A DNA stretch of 64,000 bases from Lepidostoma basale (taxonomy: Eukaryota; Arthropoda; Insecta; Trichoptera; Lepidostomatidae), in NCBI GenBank assembly GCA_022606425.2, contig JAHDVF020000657.1:434001-498000 (forward strand). Reading direction: 5' to 3'. The position numbers were made by a program, and so were the translations under genes. This document shows positions 54,040-63,836 of the stretch, one piece after another; the stretch's first letter is position 1; every line of letters begins with the position of its first letter. The notes under the pieces were generated by a model, which had not been told where the DNA came from, did not search any database, and was given only the letters and a program-made list of their open reading frames with translations.

Positions 54040-54840
54040 TAAAGATGGTAGTGCACAATGGAGTTCTAGTCCCGACCATTATGTATGGAAATAAAGCTTA
54101 GAGTTCACAGAAGAAGGAGGAAAGTAGGATACATGCCGTAGAAATGAGGTCACTAAGAAGAAAGTGCGGAAAAACAATGTATGATAGAATATCTAATGAT
54201 GAAGTAAGAAAGGGTCACTAAGATGGTTTGGTCATTTGGAACGAAAGGGTGAGGAAAGAATGGTTAAAAATATACGAGGTCTGTTCAAAAAGTATCGCGA
54301 ATTTTGTGTTTTTTCAAAAATTATTTATTTATTCATGAATATCTATTTTGTCCCCTTCAAAGTAATCCCCACCAGATATTATACAATTGTGCCAACGTTT
54401 TTTCAAATCCTCGAAGCACTTCAAAAAATCATTTTTTGTGATCTTGTTCAGCTCCTCCTTCGATGCCATCTTTATCTCCTCAAACAAGCAAAGCAGCTCT
54501 CAAAAATTAACTGAACATTCAAAATGGCCGAACTTGTCGGCATAAGTGAGAGACATGAGTACCAACATAACGCCACAAAAAAATCGAAAATCGTATATAC
54601 AAATAGTGTGAATGGGAAAATAAGTCGACGAAGGCCAAGGAAGACATGGTATGACCAAATTAATCAATTACTGAAAGTCGGCCATGTTCGAAGTAGGAAC
54701 AATCGATGAGTGTGCATGTCACGATTTGTGAATGTAGAAGAGGCGCGATAATCATGCCAGGATAGAACAATGTGGCGATCCATCCTCTCTGCTTACCCCT
54801 CCGGGGAAACGGCGTGATGGTTAGTTTAGTTAGTTAGTTA
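54040..54840 (+). mobile_element. RTE-A LINE 3' region, split by a mariner fragment
   Basis: KMVVHNGVLVPTIMYGNKA, then RSLRRKCGKTMYDRISNDEV and ERKGEERMVKN, interrupted (54274-54590), then KIVYTNSVNGKISRRRPRKT, WYDQINQLLKVGHVRSRNNR and LSAYPSGETA, closing with GATGGTTAGTTTAGTTAGTTAG. Moderately decayed. Confidence 0.75.
54274..54590 (-). mobile_element. mariner fragment nested in RTE-A
   Basis: Begins at a TA with ACGAGGTCTGTTCAAAAAGT, the terminal repeat type of mariner elements. The minus strand reads KCFEDLKKRWHNCIISGGDY then FEGDK, the C-terminal end of a mariner transposase. The far end lacks a matching repeat, so it is truncated. It interrupts RTE-A within its KN|IVYTNSV region. Confidence 0.7.
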
Positions 54841-54849
54841 GAGTTATCT

Positions 54850-55250
54850 AATGAGACTAGAGACGACAACTCTTGCAACAAAAAGTGTCCACAGGCTCAA
54901 GTGTACACAGAGGTCCATAGAAAGACAGATACTTGGTGTGAGCTTGCGTGACCGCATAAGGAATGAAGAAATCAGACGCCGCACCAGGGTTGCTGACGTC
55001 ATGGACCGAGTGGCAAGATTGAAATGGCTGGACACTTGGCTAGACAGGGTGGCAATAGATGGGCACCCAGGATACTCAGTTGGAGACCATGGGCAAATAG
55101 GCGAAGTATCGGAAGGCCACCGATGAGATGGACCGATGAAATTGTCAAAAGGGTTGGAAAATCTTGAATACAAAGGGGGCAGGATAGAGACGAGTGGAGA
55201 AAATTGGAAGAGGCCTATATCCAGCGGTGGAGGGAAGAATGCTAGAAAAG
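54850..55250 (+). mobile_element. RTE-like LINE 3' end (family B, KSVHRLKC type)
   Basis: RLETTTLATKSVHRLKCTQR, SIERQILGVSLRDRIRNEEI, RRRTRVADVMDRVARLKWLD, ending ggaagaggcctatatccagc and GAAAGAAAG. Nearly identical to 36560-37010. It ends about 75 bases before serpin exon 8. Confidence 0.8.
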
Positions 55251-55327
55251 AAAGAAAGAAAGAATCTATTGTACACAAAGTTGTTCATTAATCGATTAGT
55301 AAATTTTGAATGTATTTTCTATTGCAG

Positions 55328-55469
55328 CTGGGCTTGTATGAGGTATTTGATCCCTCCTACGCAGACCTCTCGGGAATTTCCAGAGAACGCGGTCTGTACT
55401 TATCCAGAGTGATTCACAAGGCACAGATAGAAGTTACCGAGGAAGGAACCGTGGCTTCAGCTGTGACTG
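55328..55469 (+). CDS. serpin exon 8: hinge and start of reactive loop
   Basis: 142 nt between tattgcag and ACTG|gtaaat, phase 0 to phase 1. LGLYEVFDPSYADLSGISRE, RGLYLSRVIHKAQIEVTEEG, then TVASAVT and the first base of Ala. GLYLSRVIHKAQIEVTEEGT is strand s5A running into the hinge; small residues at P12-P9 (ASAV) are what inhibitory serpins need for loop insertion. P13 is Val where many have Glu. Confidence 0.95.
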
Positions 55470-55870
55470 GTAAATATTTGTATTTTGCTACAATAATCAT
55501 TTCCGTACGTATTTGGCAAAGACACCCACGTCAGTTTTGATTTAGAGATTTTAAGCCAATAGAAATATTGACATTTTAATGAAGAAACTCTAGGATAAGG
55601 GAAATATGCGAAGTCGAGCATGTCGTTAGGTGGGGAAGGCAAAGGAGAAGATACTGGTAAGCACACGAGAGGAGAATGGGTTCATCTAGACTCCCCTTCA
55701 TCGTGTTGCACGGCCAACCCCAAGGTAGACGACCTTCGGGTAGACCACCAAAGTAATGGATTGACAACTAGGAGACTCCTTCAACTGATAATTCTGGGAA
55801 ATTTTGATATTATTGTTTTGTGTACACTGATGTATATCTATTTTAAAATACTTCCTACTAAATATAAGTA

Positions 55871-56312
55871 CAGAAAAACCTCGATATAACGGACTTATTG
55901 GGGGAGGGGATGTCCGTTAAAGCCGAAAGTCCGTTATATAAAAAAAATAGGTTTAAAATAAATCAATAAACTATTTTTTTAAATATGTACACTGTATTTA
56001 GATATAAATAAACAATACAAAGCACAAACAAATTTCTATTTATTATCTTTGTACACTCGTCGTGAAGTGACTTTGCTGTTTGATATCGACGCGCTTGCTT
56101 CGGTAATCTAACTTTGAAGAAGGAATCAAGTATTGTTTGCACTTTTGAAGTTTGCTGTTTTTTATAATCAACTCTGTAAAATTACGAAATTACGTTTTAA
56201 ATTTTTTTACATTTTACCAGATTTTTGTCCATTATATCCGGTTCGTTTAAGGTTAACGGTTCGTAAAATATAAGTTCGTTAAATAAAGCAGCGCTATATC
56301 GAGGTTTTACTG
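55871..56312. mobile_element. Tigger/pogo-like MITE
   Basis: CAGAAAAACCTCGATATAAC at left, tatatcgaggttttactg at right, flanked by TA (55869-55870, 56313-56314). CAGTA[AG]AACCTCGATATA is the usual Tigger/pogo terminus. 442 bp, no transposase. It lies between serpin exons 8 and 9. Confidence 0.75.
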
Positions 56313-56434
56313 TACTTTCTTAAGACACATATTAACATATTAGAGAAGTTACAAAATCAAAAGCTGTACCTTATCAGAAGGGTTTTAATAGTCGTTACGG
56401 AGAAGACGTTTAGAAGAGCTCATGCTCATGCTCT

Positions 56435-56530
56435 ATATTTTTCCTGGGTCTTCTACTGCCCCCCTGAAAGCCTCAAACGCCCACATGGAGGCGTTATCGC
56501 CCACTTTGAGAACCAAGGTTCTAGAAGGTT
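56435..56530. repeat. dispersed GC-rich repeat, second copy
   Basis: ttcctgggtcttctactgcc to ctttgagaaccaaggttcta, matching 35050-35145. Function and origin unknown. Confidence 0.45.
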
Positions 56531-56724
56531 TAAAGTATATTTTAAGACAATGAAAAATAATGATTCTCCGGAAAAATTACAGTTTTATAATATTTTAAAG
56601 TATAAGTGCATAATATTATGAATAAAATATTAAAAATACAATTTTGTAAGTGCATAAAAGTGAATGGATATGTGTATTTTCGGTATTGATTTTCTTGCGA
56701 TTTAAGAGTTAATTTTTTTTACAG

Positions 56725-56855
56725 CCGGAGAATTGAGCAACAGAAACACCCCCCCAAAGGTTGTGGCAAACAGACCATTCTTGTACCTCATAGTAGAGAA
56801 GTCCACCAATGTCGTGGTGTTTGGGGGTACTTACACTCAGCCCTCGCTCTACTGA
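56725..56855 (+). CDS. serpin exon 9: reactive centre and C-terminus
   Basis: After tttttttacag, 131 nt complete Ala and give GELSNRNTPPKVVANRPFLY, LIVEKSTNVVVFGGTYTQPS, LY and TGA (56853-56855). Counting from the hinge Glu (P17) as in alpha-1-antitrypsin, with TPP at P2'-P4', places Arg at P1 and Asn at P1'. VANRPFLYLIVE is the serpin signature region (strands s4B/s5B). The C-terminal extension TYTQPSLY is short, as usual. Confidence 0.95.
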
Positions 56856-57269
56856 GGCGCTTTGACCTGGACGTACATGTTTCCGCGTGGGACCCAGCTA
56901 ACTGACTTCATGTTGTCGGTATAATAATAAGATGAATATCGCATAATGTAATGTTTTTTATTTAATTAATGTTTTATTTGGACAATGAACAGTGAAATGA
57001 GTTCTATGGATAAAAACAACATTTCTTAATTACATACTTTAAAACAGTGTTATAATAATAATGATACAAACACCAAGAAAATGTTTTTTCTTTTAACTCT
57101 TTGAAGCACGGAATTTTAGAAAATAAAAAGACCGATGTTGCACAGAAATTTTATTTATTTTAAAATTATATTTATGGTATACCTATATTTAAAAAAATGA
57201 AGAAAATAATGTCAGTGAACATTTTAAGCTTAAAAAATACACATCGAATCATGTTAGCTAGATTGAAAG

Positions 57270-57510
57270 CTAAGGCATTAACACTGTGGAATTCTATAGT
57301 AATACACTTAGGAAATTGAGAATTACTTTGTTTATAATCCACAAAATATTTTTAAAAAATATTAAAATACACGACATTGTTCGGAAGATACCCAAATTTT
57401 TTCTCTGTTTAGTTTTTATTATATTTTTACACATGAAGATGGAGGTATTCTCCGAAACATGTCGTGTTTTTTTAATATATATTTTAAAAATATTTTGTGG
57501 ATTATTTTGT
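57270..57510. repeat. inverted Penelope-like terminal repeat (H2)
   Basis: Edge taacactgtggaattctata, left arm with a decayed minus-strand hammerhead (cacgacattgttcggaagat), right arm with a better one, closing with ttttgtggatta. Same family as 16668-17335, here without a nested LINE. Confidence 0.6.
57427..57468 (+). ncRNA. hammerhead-like motif (family H2), one core substitution
   Basis: ACAC, ATGAAGA (C3 to A), stem II GGAG/CTCC, GAAA, C-AT-G, GTC, GTGT. Stem I ACAC/GTGT perfect. The C3 change should abolish cleavage. Confidence 0.45.
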
Positions 57511-57863
57511 GGATTAGAATTTGTTTTTTTGTATACAAATACTTGTAGACAAATACTGGATTTTTACCCATTTCGGGTTAATCATTTTTTTAAGGATTAA
57601 TTGTCGAATCACAAATTATCTTAATAGATGGCGCTAGTGTACAACAATGTGAAGTTATTAACAATAGTAGCATATATACAAGTTCCAAAAAAACTGTCAA
57701 ATGTGGTGTCGTAAGAAAGGCGGAATAAGGAATGTTGTTAACATAAAGTGATCGCTTAACCCAACCAATGACAGGTCATAAGTCCTGTAAACGCCTCGAC
57801 TACCATAGTCTGTTTCCAAATAATTTACTTCTTCGTCTCTATTGAGATACAATTAATCCTTAA

Positions 57864-58359
57864 CCCTTAAATGCATGATTTTTCCAAATTCAAAAGTAAA
57901 AATATTTTTATACTAAAATTAGGTTGAAAATAACGGGAAAAATAATTTAAAAAAAATATTTAAGTTTATTTGTGGATTTTATTTATATTTTCTTCACTGA
58001 ATGTTTTATTTACTTTTTTCCTTACAAAAAATATAAATCAAAAATTAATAAACAATGGTAGACTCACCTTTTTGGAGTATTTAAATTTATTTTATTTCGT
58101 TTTATATCCAGTAGCACCAATGAAAATAAATGTTCAAACTCTCAGAAATTTGACACATCTGCACCCAAATTTTTATTTATTTATTAAAATGTCAATTTCT
58201 TGCTTACAGAGACATCTACTCGAATAATTTAAAAACACAATGGCTCGGCTTATTGTTACACTTACCTAGCACTATGCATTGGAGTTCATTTATTGCATTA
58301 TACAGAGTTATAAGCGCTAAATAAATTGTTGCAGATATGATACAGAATGCATTTAAGGG
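57864..58359. mobile_element. piggyBac-like MITE
   Basis: CCCTTAAATGCATGA at left, AATGCATTTAAGGG at right, TTAA on both sides (57860-57863, 58360-58363). 496 bp, AT-rich, no transposase. It sits inside a repeat of the AAGGATTAATTG family. Confidence 0.65.
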
Positions 58360-58599
58360 TTAATCCTTAAAAAAAAGTTATTTTCAATTTCCTAAGTGTG
58401 TAGGCTAGAATATCTTTGATTCGACTATATGTAAATATTAAATGAAAGATGAAGTAGCACATTTATCAAATAACAAACAAAATTAAACACATTTGATAGG
58501 ACCTCCCAAGAATAATGAAATAGCAAATACGACGCATCCTCATTCTAAGAATGGGTAGCTTTGCTAGTTTATAAAGAAAATGAAATTACTGTTTCCGAT

Positions 58600-59230
58600 T
58601 TTTCATATAAAACCAAAATAAAGTATGAGATAAAAACTTCAGCTTGCAACATCTAATGAAGCTTTGCTGACATGTCGAAACTTGTTAACACAAGGAACAC
58701 ATTTATAACATTAGTTGAAGGTATCACCGCCTACTTTACTTAAGTGAGACTAAAATTTAACATTGTCCACGAAGAAATTACAATTTTTGAGGTTGGTCAA
58801 AATATGTCCCACCGTACACAATTACGTATTAAAAAGGTGAGACAATTTTAATACCACTGTTCATCAAAGAGTTAATGTACGATAATCATATAGTTTGAAT
58901 TATTTTATTACAATTTTTCAATTAAAATTTATAAAAAAAATCAAATGCTTATTCCACCCATATAAAATCGATTATTGAAACTTATGATTTATTTTATTTT
59001 TTAGGAAAATAATAATTGGGAACAAATTGTAAAGACATGCTTAATTGTGAAACAGTTCTGTTAAAATAAAAATACATGTGAACTAAACGACTAGAAATTT
59101 CTTATCCCAATCTTGATTAAATAAGTTGCCTTAGCTCACACGAAAGGTCTTAACAATTTAAAAGTAAGAACAATATATATTTAGGAAGGATTCTCTTAAA
59201 CATATTATCCAAAATTTTAAATAGTTTTTT
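58600..59230. other. intergenic, no gene seen; one hammerhead-like remnant
   Basis: A CTAATGA..GAAACTTGTT block lies at 58650-58690 with the G5 position changed. The rest is AT-rich and featureless. Confidence 0.35.
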
Positions 59231-59234
59231 TTAA

Positions 59235-59400
59235 ATTGTATCATTCATTAATTTCTCGGCGCTACATTCCGGTGTGGGACTTTCTCTCCTCCACAACGGT
59301 CCTGTACTGACTTCTGTCCCTGGCCATCTCTCTCCGTTCCCGAGTCCCTTCTATTTTCTCCCAATCTTGTTCTACGCAATCCGTCCACTTTTTAAATTGT
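59235..59400 (-). mobile_element. RTE-like LINE 3' end (family E)
   Basis: Plus-strand cattaatttctcggcgctac to cacaacggtcctgtactgac repeats the 3' end of 47310-47790. Confidence 0.6.
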
Positions 59401-59859
59401 ATACGAGATATAATAAATCTGGTAGTGGTTTAGGAGTCAGGTCTTGGTCTAGTAGTCATGGCTCCTGATCCAGGGACGTGGGATCAAACCTGGACACGAT
59501 CAGATTCCCTTTTAATAAAAAAAAAATAATCTCAATTGCCTTCATCTTTTATTTGTTAAAAATTCAATTATAAGAAAGAACATAGTATATATGTGATTCT
59601 CTATTTATCAGTTTAGATAACGTGTTTTCTGTGGACATGTTCAAATACAAATTTAAAAACGACTTCTATTTTTTCAAGGTGAGCAACGTTTCAGAATATT
59701 TTTAGTATTAAAGCTATTGCAAACATCATTTGGTAACAAGTATTGCTGGTTGTTTTGAATGTAAATATTATATATTTGAAGAATGAGGAACGCGAGGAAG
59801 ATTTAATCCACTAATTAGGATTTGTTATAAACATTAACCTTGAAAGTTAACTCAATAAA

Positions 59860-60235
59860 CAGACTGGAAGCATTTGAAATGTGACTCCATCGCCGAATAC
59901 TCAGAGTTCCCTAGATAGACATGGTTACCAATACCGAAGTCCTGAAGCAAGCTAGAGTTGACAGGGAATTGTTATCAACTATCAAGGTTCGAAAGATCTC
60001 ACATCTGGGTCAAATACTGCGTGGGGAAAAGTACCACCTTCTCCAACTGATATTGGAGGGAAAATTTGAGGGACGCCGAGGGCCCGGAAGGAGACAAATA
60101 TCCTTGCTGCGAAACGTGAGGGAGTGGAACGGCATCCGTCAAGTGTGGAGGAGCTGTTCCGAGCGGCGCAGGACAGGGACAGGTTCGCCGAGGTGATCGC
60201 CAACGTTAGGGGGATCCGACAGGGCACTTGAAGAA
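59860..60235 (+). mobile_element. RTE-like LINE 3' end (family D)
   Basis: RVDRELLSTIKVRKISHLGQ, ILRGEKYHLLQLILEGKFEG, RRGPGRRQISLLRNVREWNG, the I+.RK..YLGH.LR...Y.LLQLI..GK..G+RG.GR+ pattern of a widespread insect LINE tail. One frameshift near the end. Confidence 0.75.
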
Positions 60236-60324
60236 TAAGAAAGATAAGAGAGGTTCGAAAGCACATAATAGATTTTATAAATTAATCCAACATGATATAG
60301 GTTATTGCCATGATTGGAATCAAT

Positions 60325-60450
60325 ACATATAAAAACGTCTGTTTTCTAGAAGTTTTATTGTATTTTATGAGTTTCACGTTTATAATATACATGTTTCGCC
60401 TTGTAAAGGCATTATCAAATGTCATTTGCATTAAATATAATAAAATTTCT
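60325..60450. repeat. palindrome with hammerhead-like arm (family H4)
   Basis: aacgtctgttttctagaagt and its mirror around minus-strand AAGGCGAAACATGTATATTA, a decayed block. Confidence 0.4.
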
Positions 60451-60569
60451 AGAAAACACCTGTTCAAAATCAATTTGGAATCCTTAATTTTTAAAATATA
60501 TTTAGCAGTACAAAAATACAATGGGAATAAAATTTTTTTTAGAAATATAATTTTCTTCTTTTGCTGCCG

Positions 60570-60945
60570 TGTCAGGTTCCCCAAACATTAGCGATCTCTG
60601 TCTTGCGCTACTTGAAACAAGTTCTCAACATTGCTCATTCCTGTCCTCATCTTATATTTCGCAGCCAGGAAAACTGCCTTCTGCCAATTCCCCAACGTTC
60701 CTCTATTTTACCCATGATTATCAGCCGAAGGAGGTGGTATATTTCTCCCCTTAGTACATGATCCAAATATGAGACCTTTCTAACCTCTATCGGATCTGTC
60801 TCTCTGTAGTACGTCTGCAATAATGACCCTATCGGTCAACGGTATACGGAGCATTCTGCGGTATATCCACATCTCAAACGCCTCCGACCGGTTCATTACA
60901 TTCACTTTCAGAGTCCAAGTTTCATAGCCATATATGTAGAACATA
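60570..60945 (-). mobile_element. RTE-like LINE 3' end (family D)
   Basis: The minus strand reads EAFEMWIYRRMLRIPLTDRV near 60880, and AKYKMRTGMSNVENLFQVAQ DRDR near 60610, matching the tail layout of 59860-60235. It is in the opposite orientation, 335 bases away. Confidence 0.6.
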
Positions 60946-61227
60946 CCATATATAACATTTAACTATTCTTTGTCGGAGTTTCATGTTACATTTACATTTT
61001 ATAAAATGCAGCTCGTGCAACTTCAATTCTGCATTTTATTTCAATAGTAATGCAATACAAAATTTGCATTGGGTAAAATATACGATTAAGTAGAAATATG
61101 TTGTACTTTAGTATTAAGCACTGCGGTGTGGCATTATTAAAAAAAACTAACAAATTTTTAATAATCTCTTAAAGTTGAACTCCCCTGAATACCACTTGAT
61201 ATTTAATTAAAAAGTAGACATTGTCAT

Positions 61228-61611
61228 TAGGGGTGGGCAAAATGAATCACTTAAGGGATCTGAGCTGAACGGTTCCGATCAGCAAAGTGAGCCGACTCTT
61301 TTTCATAACTCACAGTTCATTATTTTGAGTCGTTCATAAAACAAACTTCCGATATGAGCTAAAAAAAGGTCTTTTCGGGAGTTCGGTTTTATGAATGACT
61401 CAAAATGATGAACCGTGAGTTATGAAAAAGAGTCGACTTACTTTACTGAACGATATATTCAGCTCACAAAAAAGTAAACTCTTTCGCAATAATTTACGAT
61501 TCAGCCAGCGGATCATTGAGCTACCGCTCTTTATTTGTGAATCATCGCTCACTGGCTCACCAAAGTGAGTCGACTCTTTGAGTTAACTCGTGATAGGATC
61601 GCGCATCCCTA
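61228..61611. mobile_element. hAT-like MITE with 8-bp target duplication
   Basis: TAGGGGTGGGC at left, GCGCATCCCTA at right, flanked by ATTGTCAT and ATTATCAT (7 of 8 match). An 8-bp duplication with TAGGG..CCCTA ends is typical of hAT elements. Inside, a gactcaaaatratgaac..gtgagttatgaaaaagagtc unit is repeated in inverse, so most of it folds back. Confidence 0.75.
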
Positions 61612-61754
61612 ATTATCATTTCCCTAATGCTCATGTCTCACCGTTCTACAATACTAATTGATCACGTTCACATTTGCACTGTTTTTTCTTATCCCTCTCT
61701 CTCTCTCCCCCTTTATATATTAAGTATTGTGTTGTTCTCTGAATTACATTAAGT

Positions 61755-61815
61755 TTAAATTTTAACCCTGACAAAGCTCTCGTGGGATTGAAACCAATTG
61801 GTTTAAAAAAATAAA
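61755..61815 (+). ncRNA. hammerhead-like remnant
   Basis: AACC, CTGACAA (G8 to A), AGCTCTCGTGGGATT, GAAA, C-CAATTG-G, GTT, TAAA. Order and spacing fit but the core is altered and stem I is poor. Confidence 0.3.
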
Positions 61816-61999
61816 GCGGTGTATAGTCTAGATAAAGTGTTAATTGTATTTCAATAGAGAAAAGATGTAAATTCGAAAAAATGGACGCTCACTTCCTCCA
61901 CGATTCCGGCTGATTGGCTTATCTGAAATTAAAAAAAAATAACGGCGTGTTAATCTGAAAGTTTAAATGCACAGAATGAACTATACTATGCACAGGATT

Positions 62000-63150
62000 T
62001 TTGGAAGCCCTCTGAAGAAAAAAAATCGTATTTTATGTTTTTTTTGTTAGGTTTTTGTTATAAAAAAATAAAAATATTGGGAATTTTCTAATGCTAATAG
62101 AAGCTGATGTAAATTCCGTATCATTTTGGGCGGTAAAACGGTTTCCTCTAAGCTTTCGCTTTTTATTACGGCATTGCATTTTTATTATAACATTTCCAGT
62201 CGAACTTCCTTTTCGACCACTCATTGCGAAAATAAATAATTTGTAGCTGTTGTGCTCTTCGAAGCTAAACCATGACTAAATCAAGTTCGACAAAATATTG
62301 AATAACTATAGAAATTTCCTTTTAAACCTGCACAAACTTGTCTATACTTGTATGAACGTATATTTGTATAGAAGGGCCTCAGCCGACTGTATACAACAGG
62401 CCCTTCGACTGCCAACTCAGCGCTCCGAACAGTTGCTTCTTCGAACTGCTGTATCTTTATAACGACTTCGAATTTTGAAAAATCACTTTACCACCGTAGT
62501 CTAGACATATTAAGGAAGCAATTTATGAAAAAAAAGGATTTTTTGAATCCTTCACATGGGTTAACCCCCTTAAGAAACGGGCCACAAAGCCTTCACTAAG
62601 AAGAAAAAATATTAACAGCGTTACAAATTGTCCTTCCAAGTAAATAATGAAATTCCACGGTGTTAACGCCTTAACCTCCAATAACACACAATGTATGCTA
62701 ATATCAAGTAAGATTAATATAATTTAAGGAAATTTGAATTGATTTTATGTTTCAGAAACGAACATTAGAATATTTTATATTCAACAATGCCACGACATTT
62801 AAAATGTGACTATTTCGTATTAGTCTTAAAATTCACGTTCGAGCGGCAGGAGCTCACATTTTAGATAAATAGAGTCAGTTCATTAGTGACAAGGAGTGAA
62901 CATTTAAAAAACAGGAAAAAGTGTCCGTGTTGTTAAAATCATTAAAATGACATATTCTAGTAAGTTAAATACAAAGATTCTAACTTCACACCAGTGAAAT
63001 TTGTTGAATATTTCAACAAATCTCACTGATGTGCAGTTAGAATAAACAAAACGTTTTTTTTAAGTGTATGTGTTATTCATACGCCTTAATATATATAAAA
63101 ATGTTATTGGTTTCGGTTATATAAGCTATGTGGACAGAATACATATTTAT
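62000..63150. other. intergenic, no gene seen
   Basis: AT-rich. A GC-richer patch around 62370-62500 (ggccctcgactgccaactca) lacks an open frame. A short inverted repeat, TGTTGAATATTTCAACA, is at 63001-63017. Confidence 0.35.
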
Positions 63151-63164
63151 GGCTTGATACTGGC

Positions 63165-63475
63165 AAAATATGTATGAAGCTTGGAGCGGGCAAAGGAAGA
63201 ATGAAAGTAGGATAAATGTTGTAGAAATGGGATCACCGGGAAGAATATGTAGGAAAACGATATATGCTAGAAAAATCATAATGGAAAACGATACACAAGT
63301 AAAAAGAATCCTGAGATGGTTTGGACATACGAGTATAGAACGAATGGACGAGAGAATAATGGTTAAATGTTGTATACATGTCAGGAATAGATATATAATG
63401 TCAGGAAAGAATAGTGTGACGGTTAATCCTCTCTGCCTACCCCATCAGGAAAACGGTGTGATGATAAGTTAGTTA
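63165..63475 (+). mobile_element. RTE-A LINE 3' remnant, internally deleted
   Basis: MYEAWSGQRKNESRINVVEM, then RRWFGHTSIERMDERIMVK-like sequence, then a jump to the last 80 bases (ctctgcctaccccatcagga, gtgatgataagttagtta). The middle DQINQIL region is missing. Confidence 0.65.
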
Positions 63476-63639
63476 ATTTCCATTTATTATTTTGTTCATA
63501 GCGCTTTCGTTTGCATTGGATTTCAATGTGTTTCAAACTCTATTAAAATATTCATCATTATTTTTTAGCGAATCTAGATTCGCTGCGTCTTATTGTAGAT
63601 ATTTTTATACGACGTTGTTTTGTGCAAAGTGGAGCAAAC

Positions 63640-63835
63640 ACTATCGGGTGAACCTCGCTAGATACTTCGGGTGAAGTTCACCCAACACTTTAGGCAAAGT
63701 TCACCCTTCAAGCGAAGTTCACCCGATGATTCAGGCGAGGTTCACCCTACACTTCAGGCGAAGTTCACCTAACAATTCAGGCGAGGTTCATCCAGTCACT
63801 TGAGACGAGGTTTACCCGAGGCTTCAGGCGAGGTT
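63640..63835. repeat. 23-bp tandem minisatellite, about eight units
   Basis: The unit is close to TTCAGGCGAGGTTCACCCnnnn, with length 23 in most units and 19-24 in others. GGTTCACC and GCGAAGTTCACC variants alternate. Divergence of about 10-20 percent between units. No open frame through the array. Confidence 0.75.
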
Positions 63836-63836
63836 A

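Larger units (their letters stand above)
22311..56855 (+). other. serpin gene locus, secreted inhibitory-type serpin
   Basis: Nine coding exons (one of 72 nt provisional) splice with consistent GT/AG borders and phases to 1323 nt, 440 residues plus stop; without the 72-nt exon it is 416 residues. Order of parts: signal peptide (about residues 1-26), helix A, core serpin fold with NAIFFRGQW, strand s5A/hinge EEGTVASAVT, reactive loop, and C-terminal NRPFLYLIVE. Serpins trap serine proteases by loop insertion. The loop length places Arg at P1 and Asn at P1'. The protein resembles the Spn77Ba-like group of insect serpins, which regulate tracheal and haemolymph melanization; this sub-assignment is tentative. 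Introns total over 33 kb and are filled by transposons. Confidence 0.85.
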
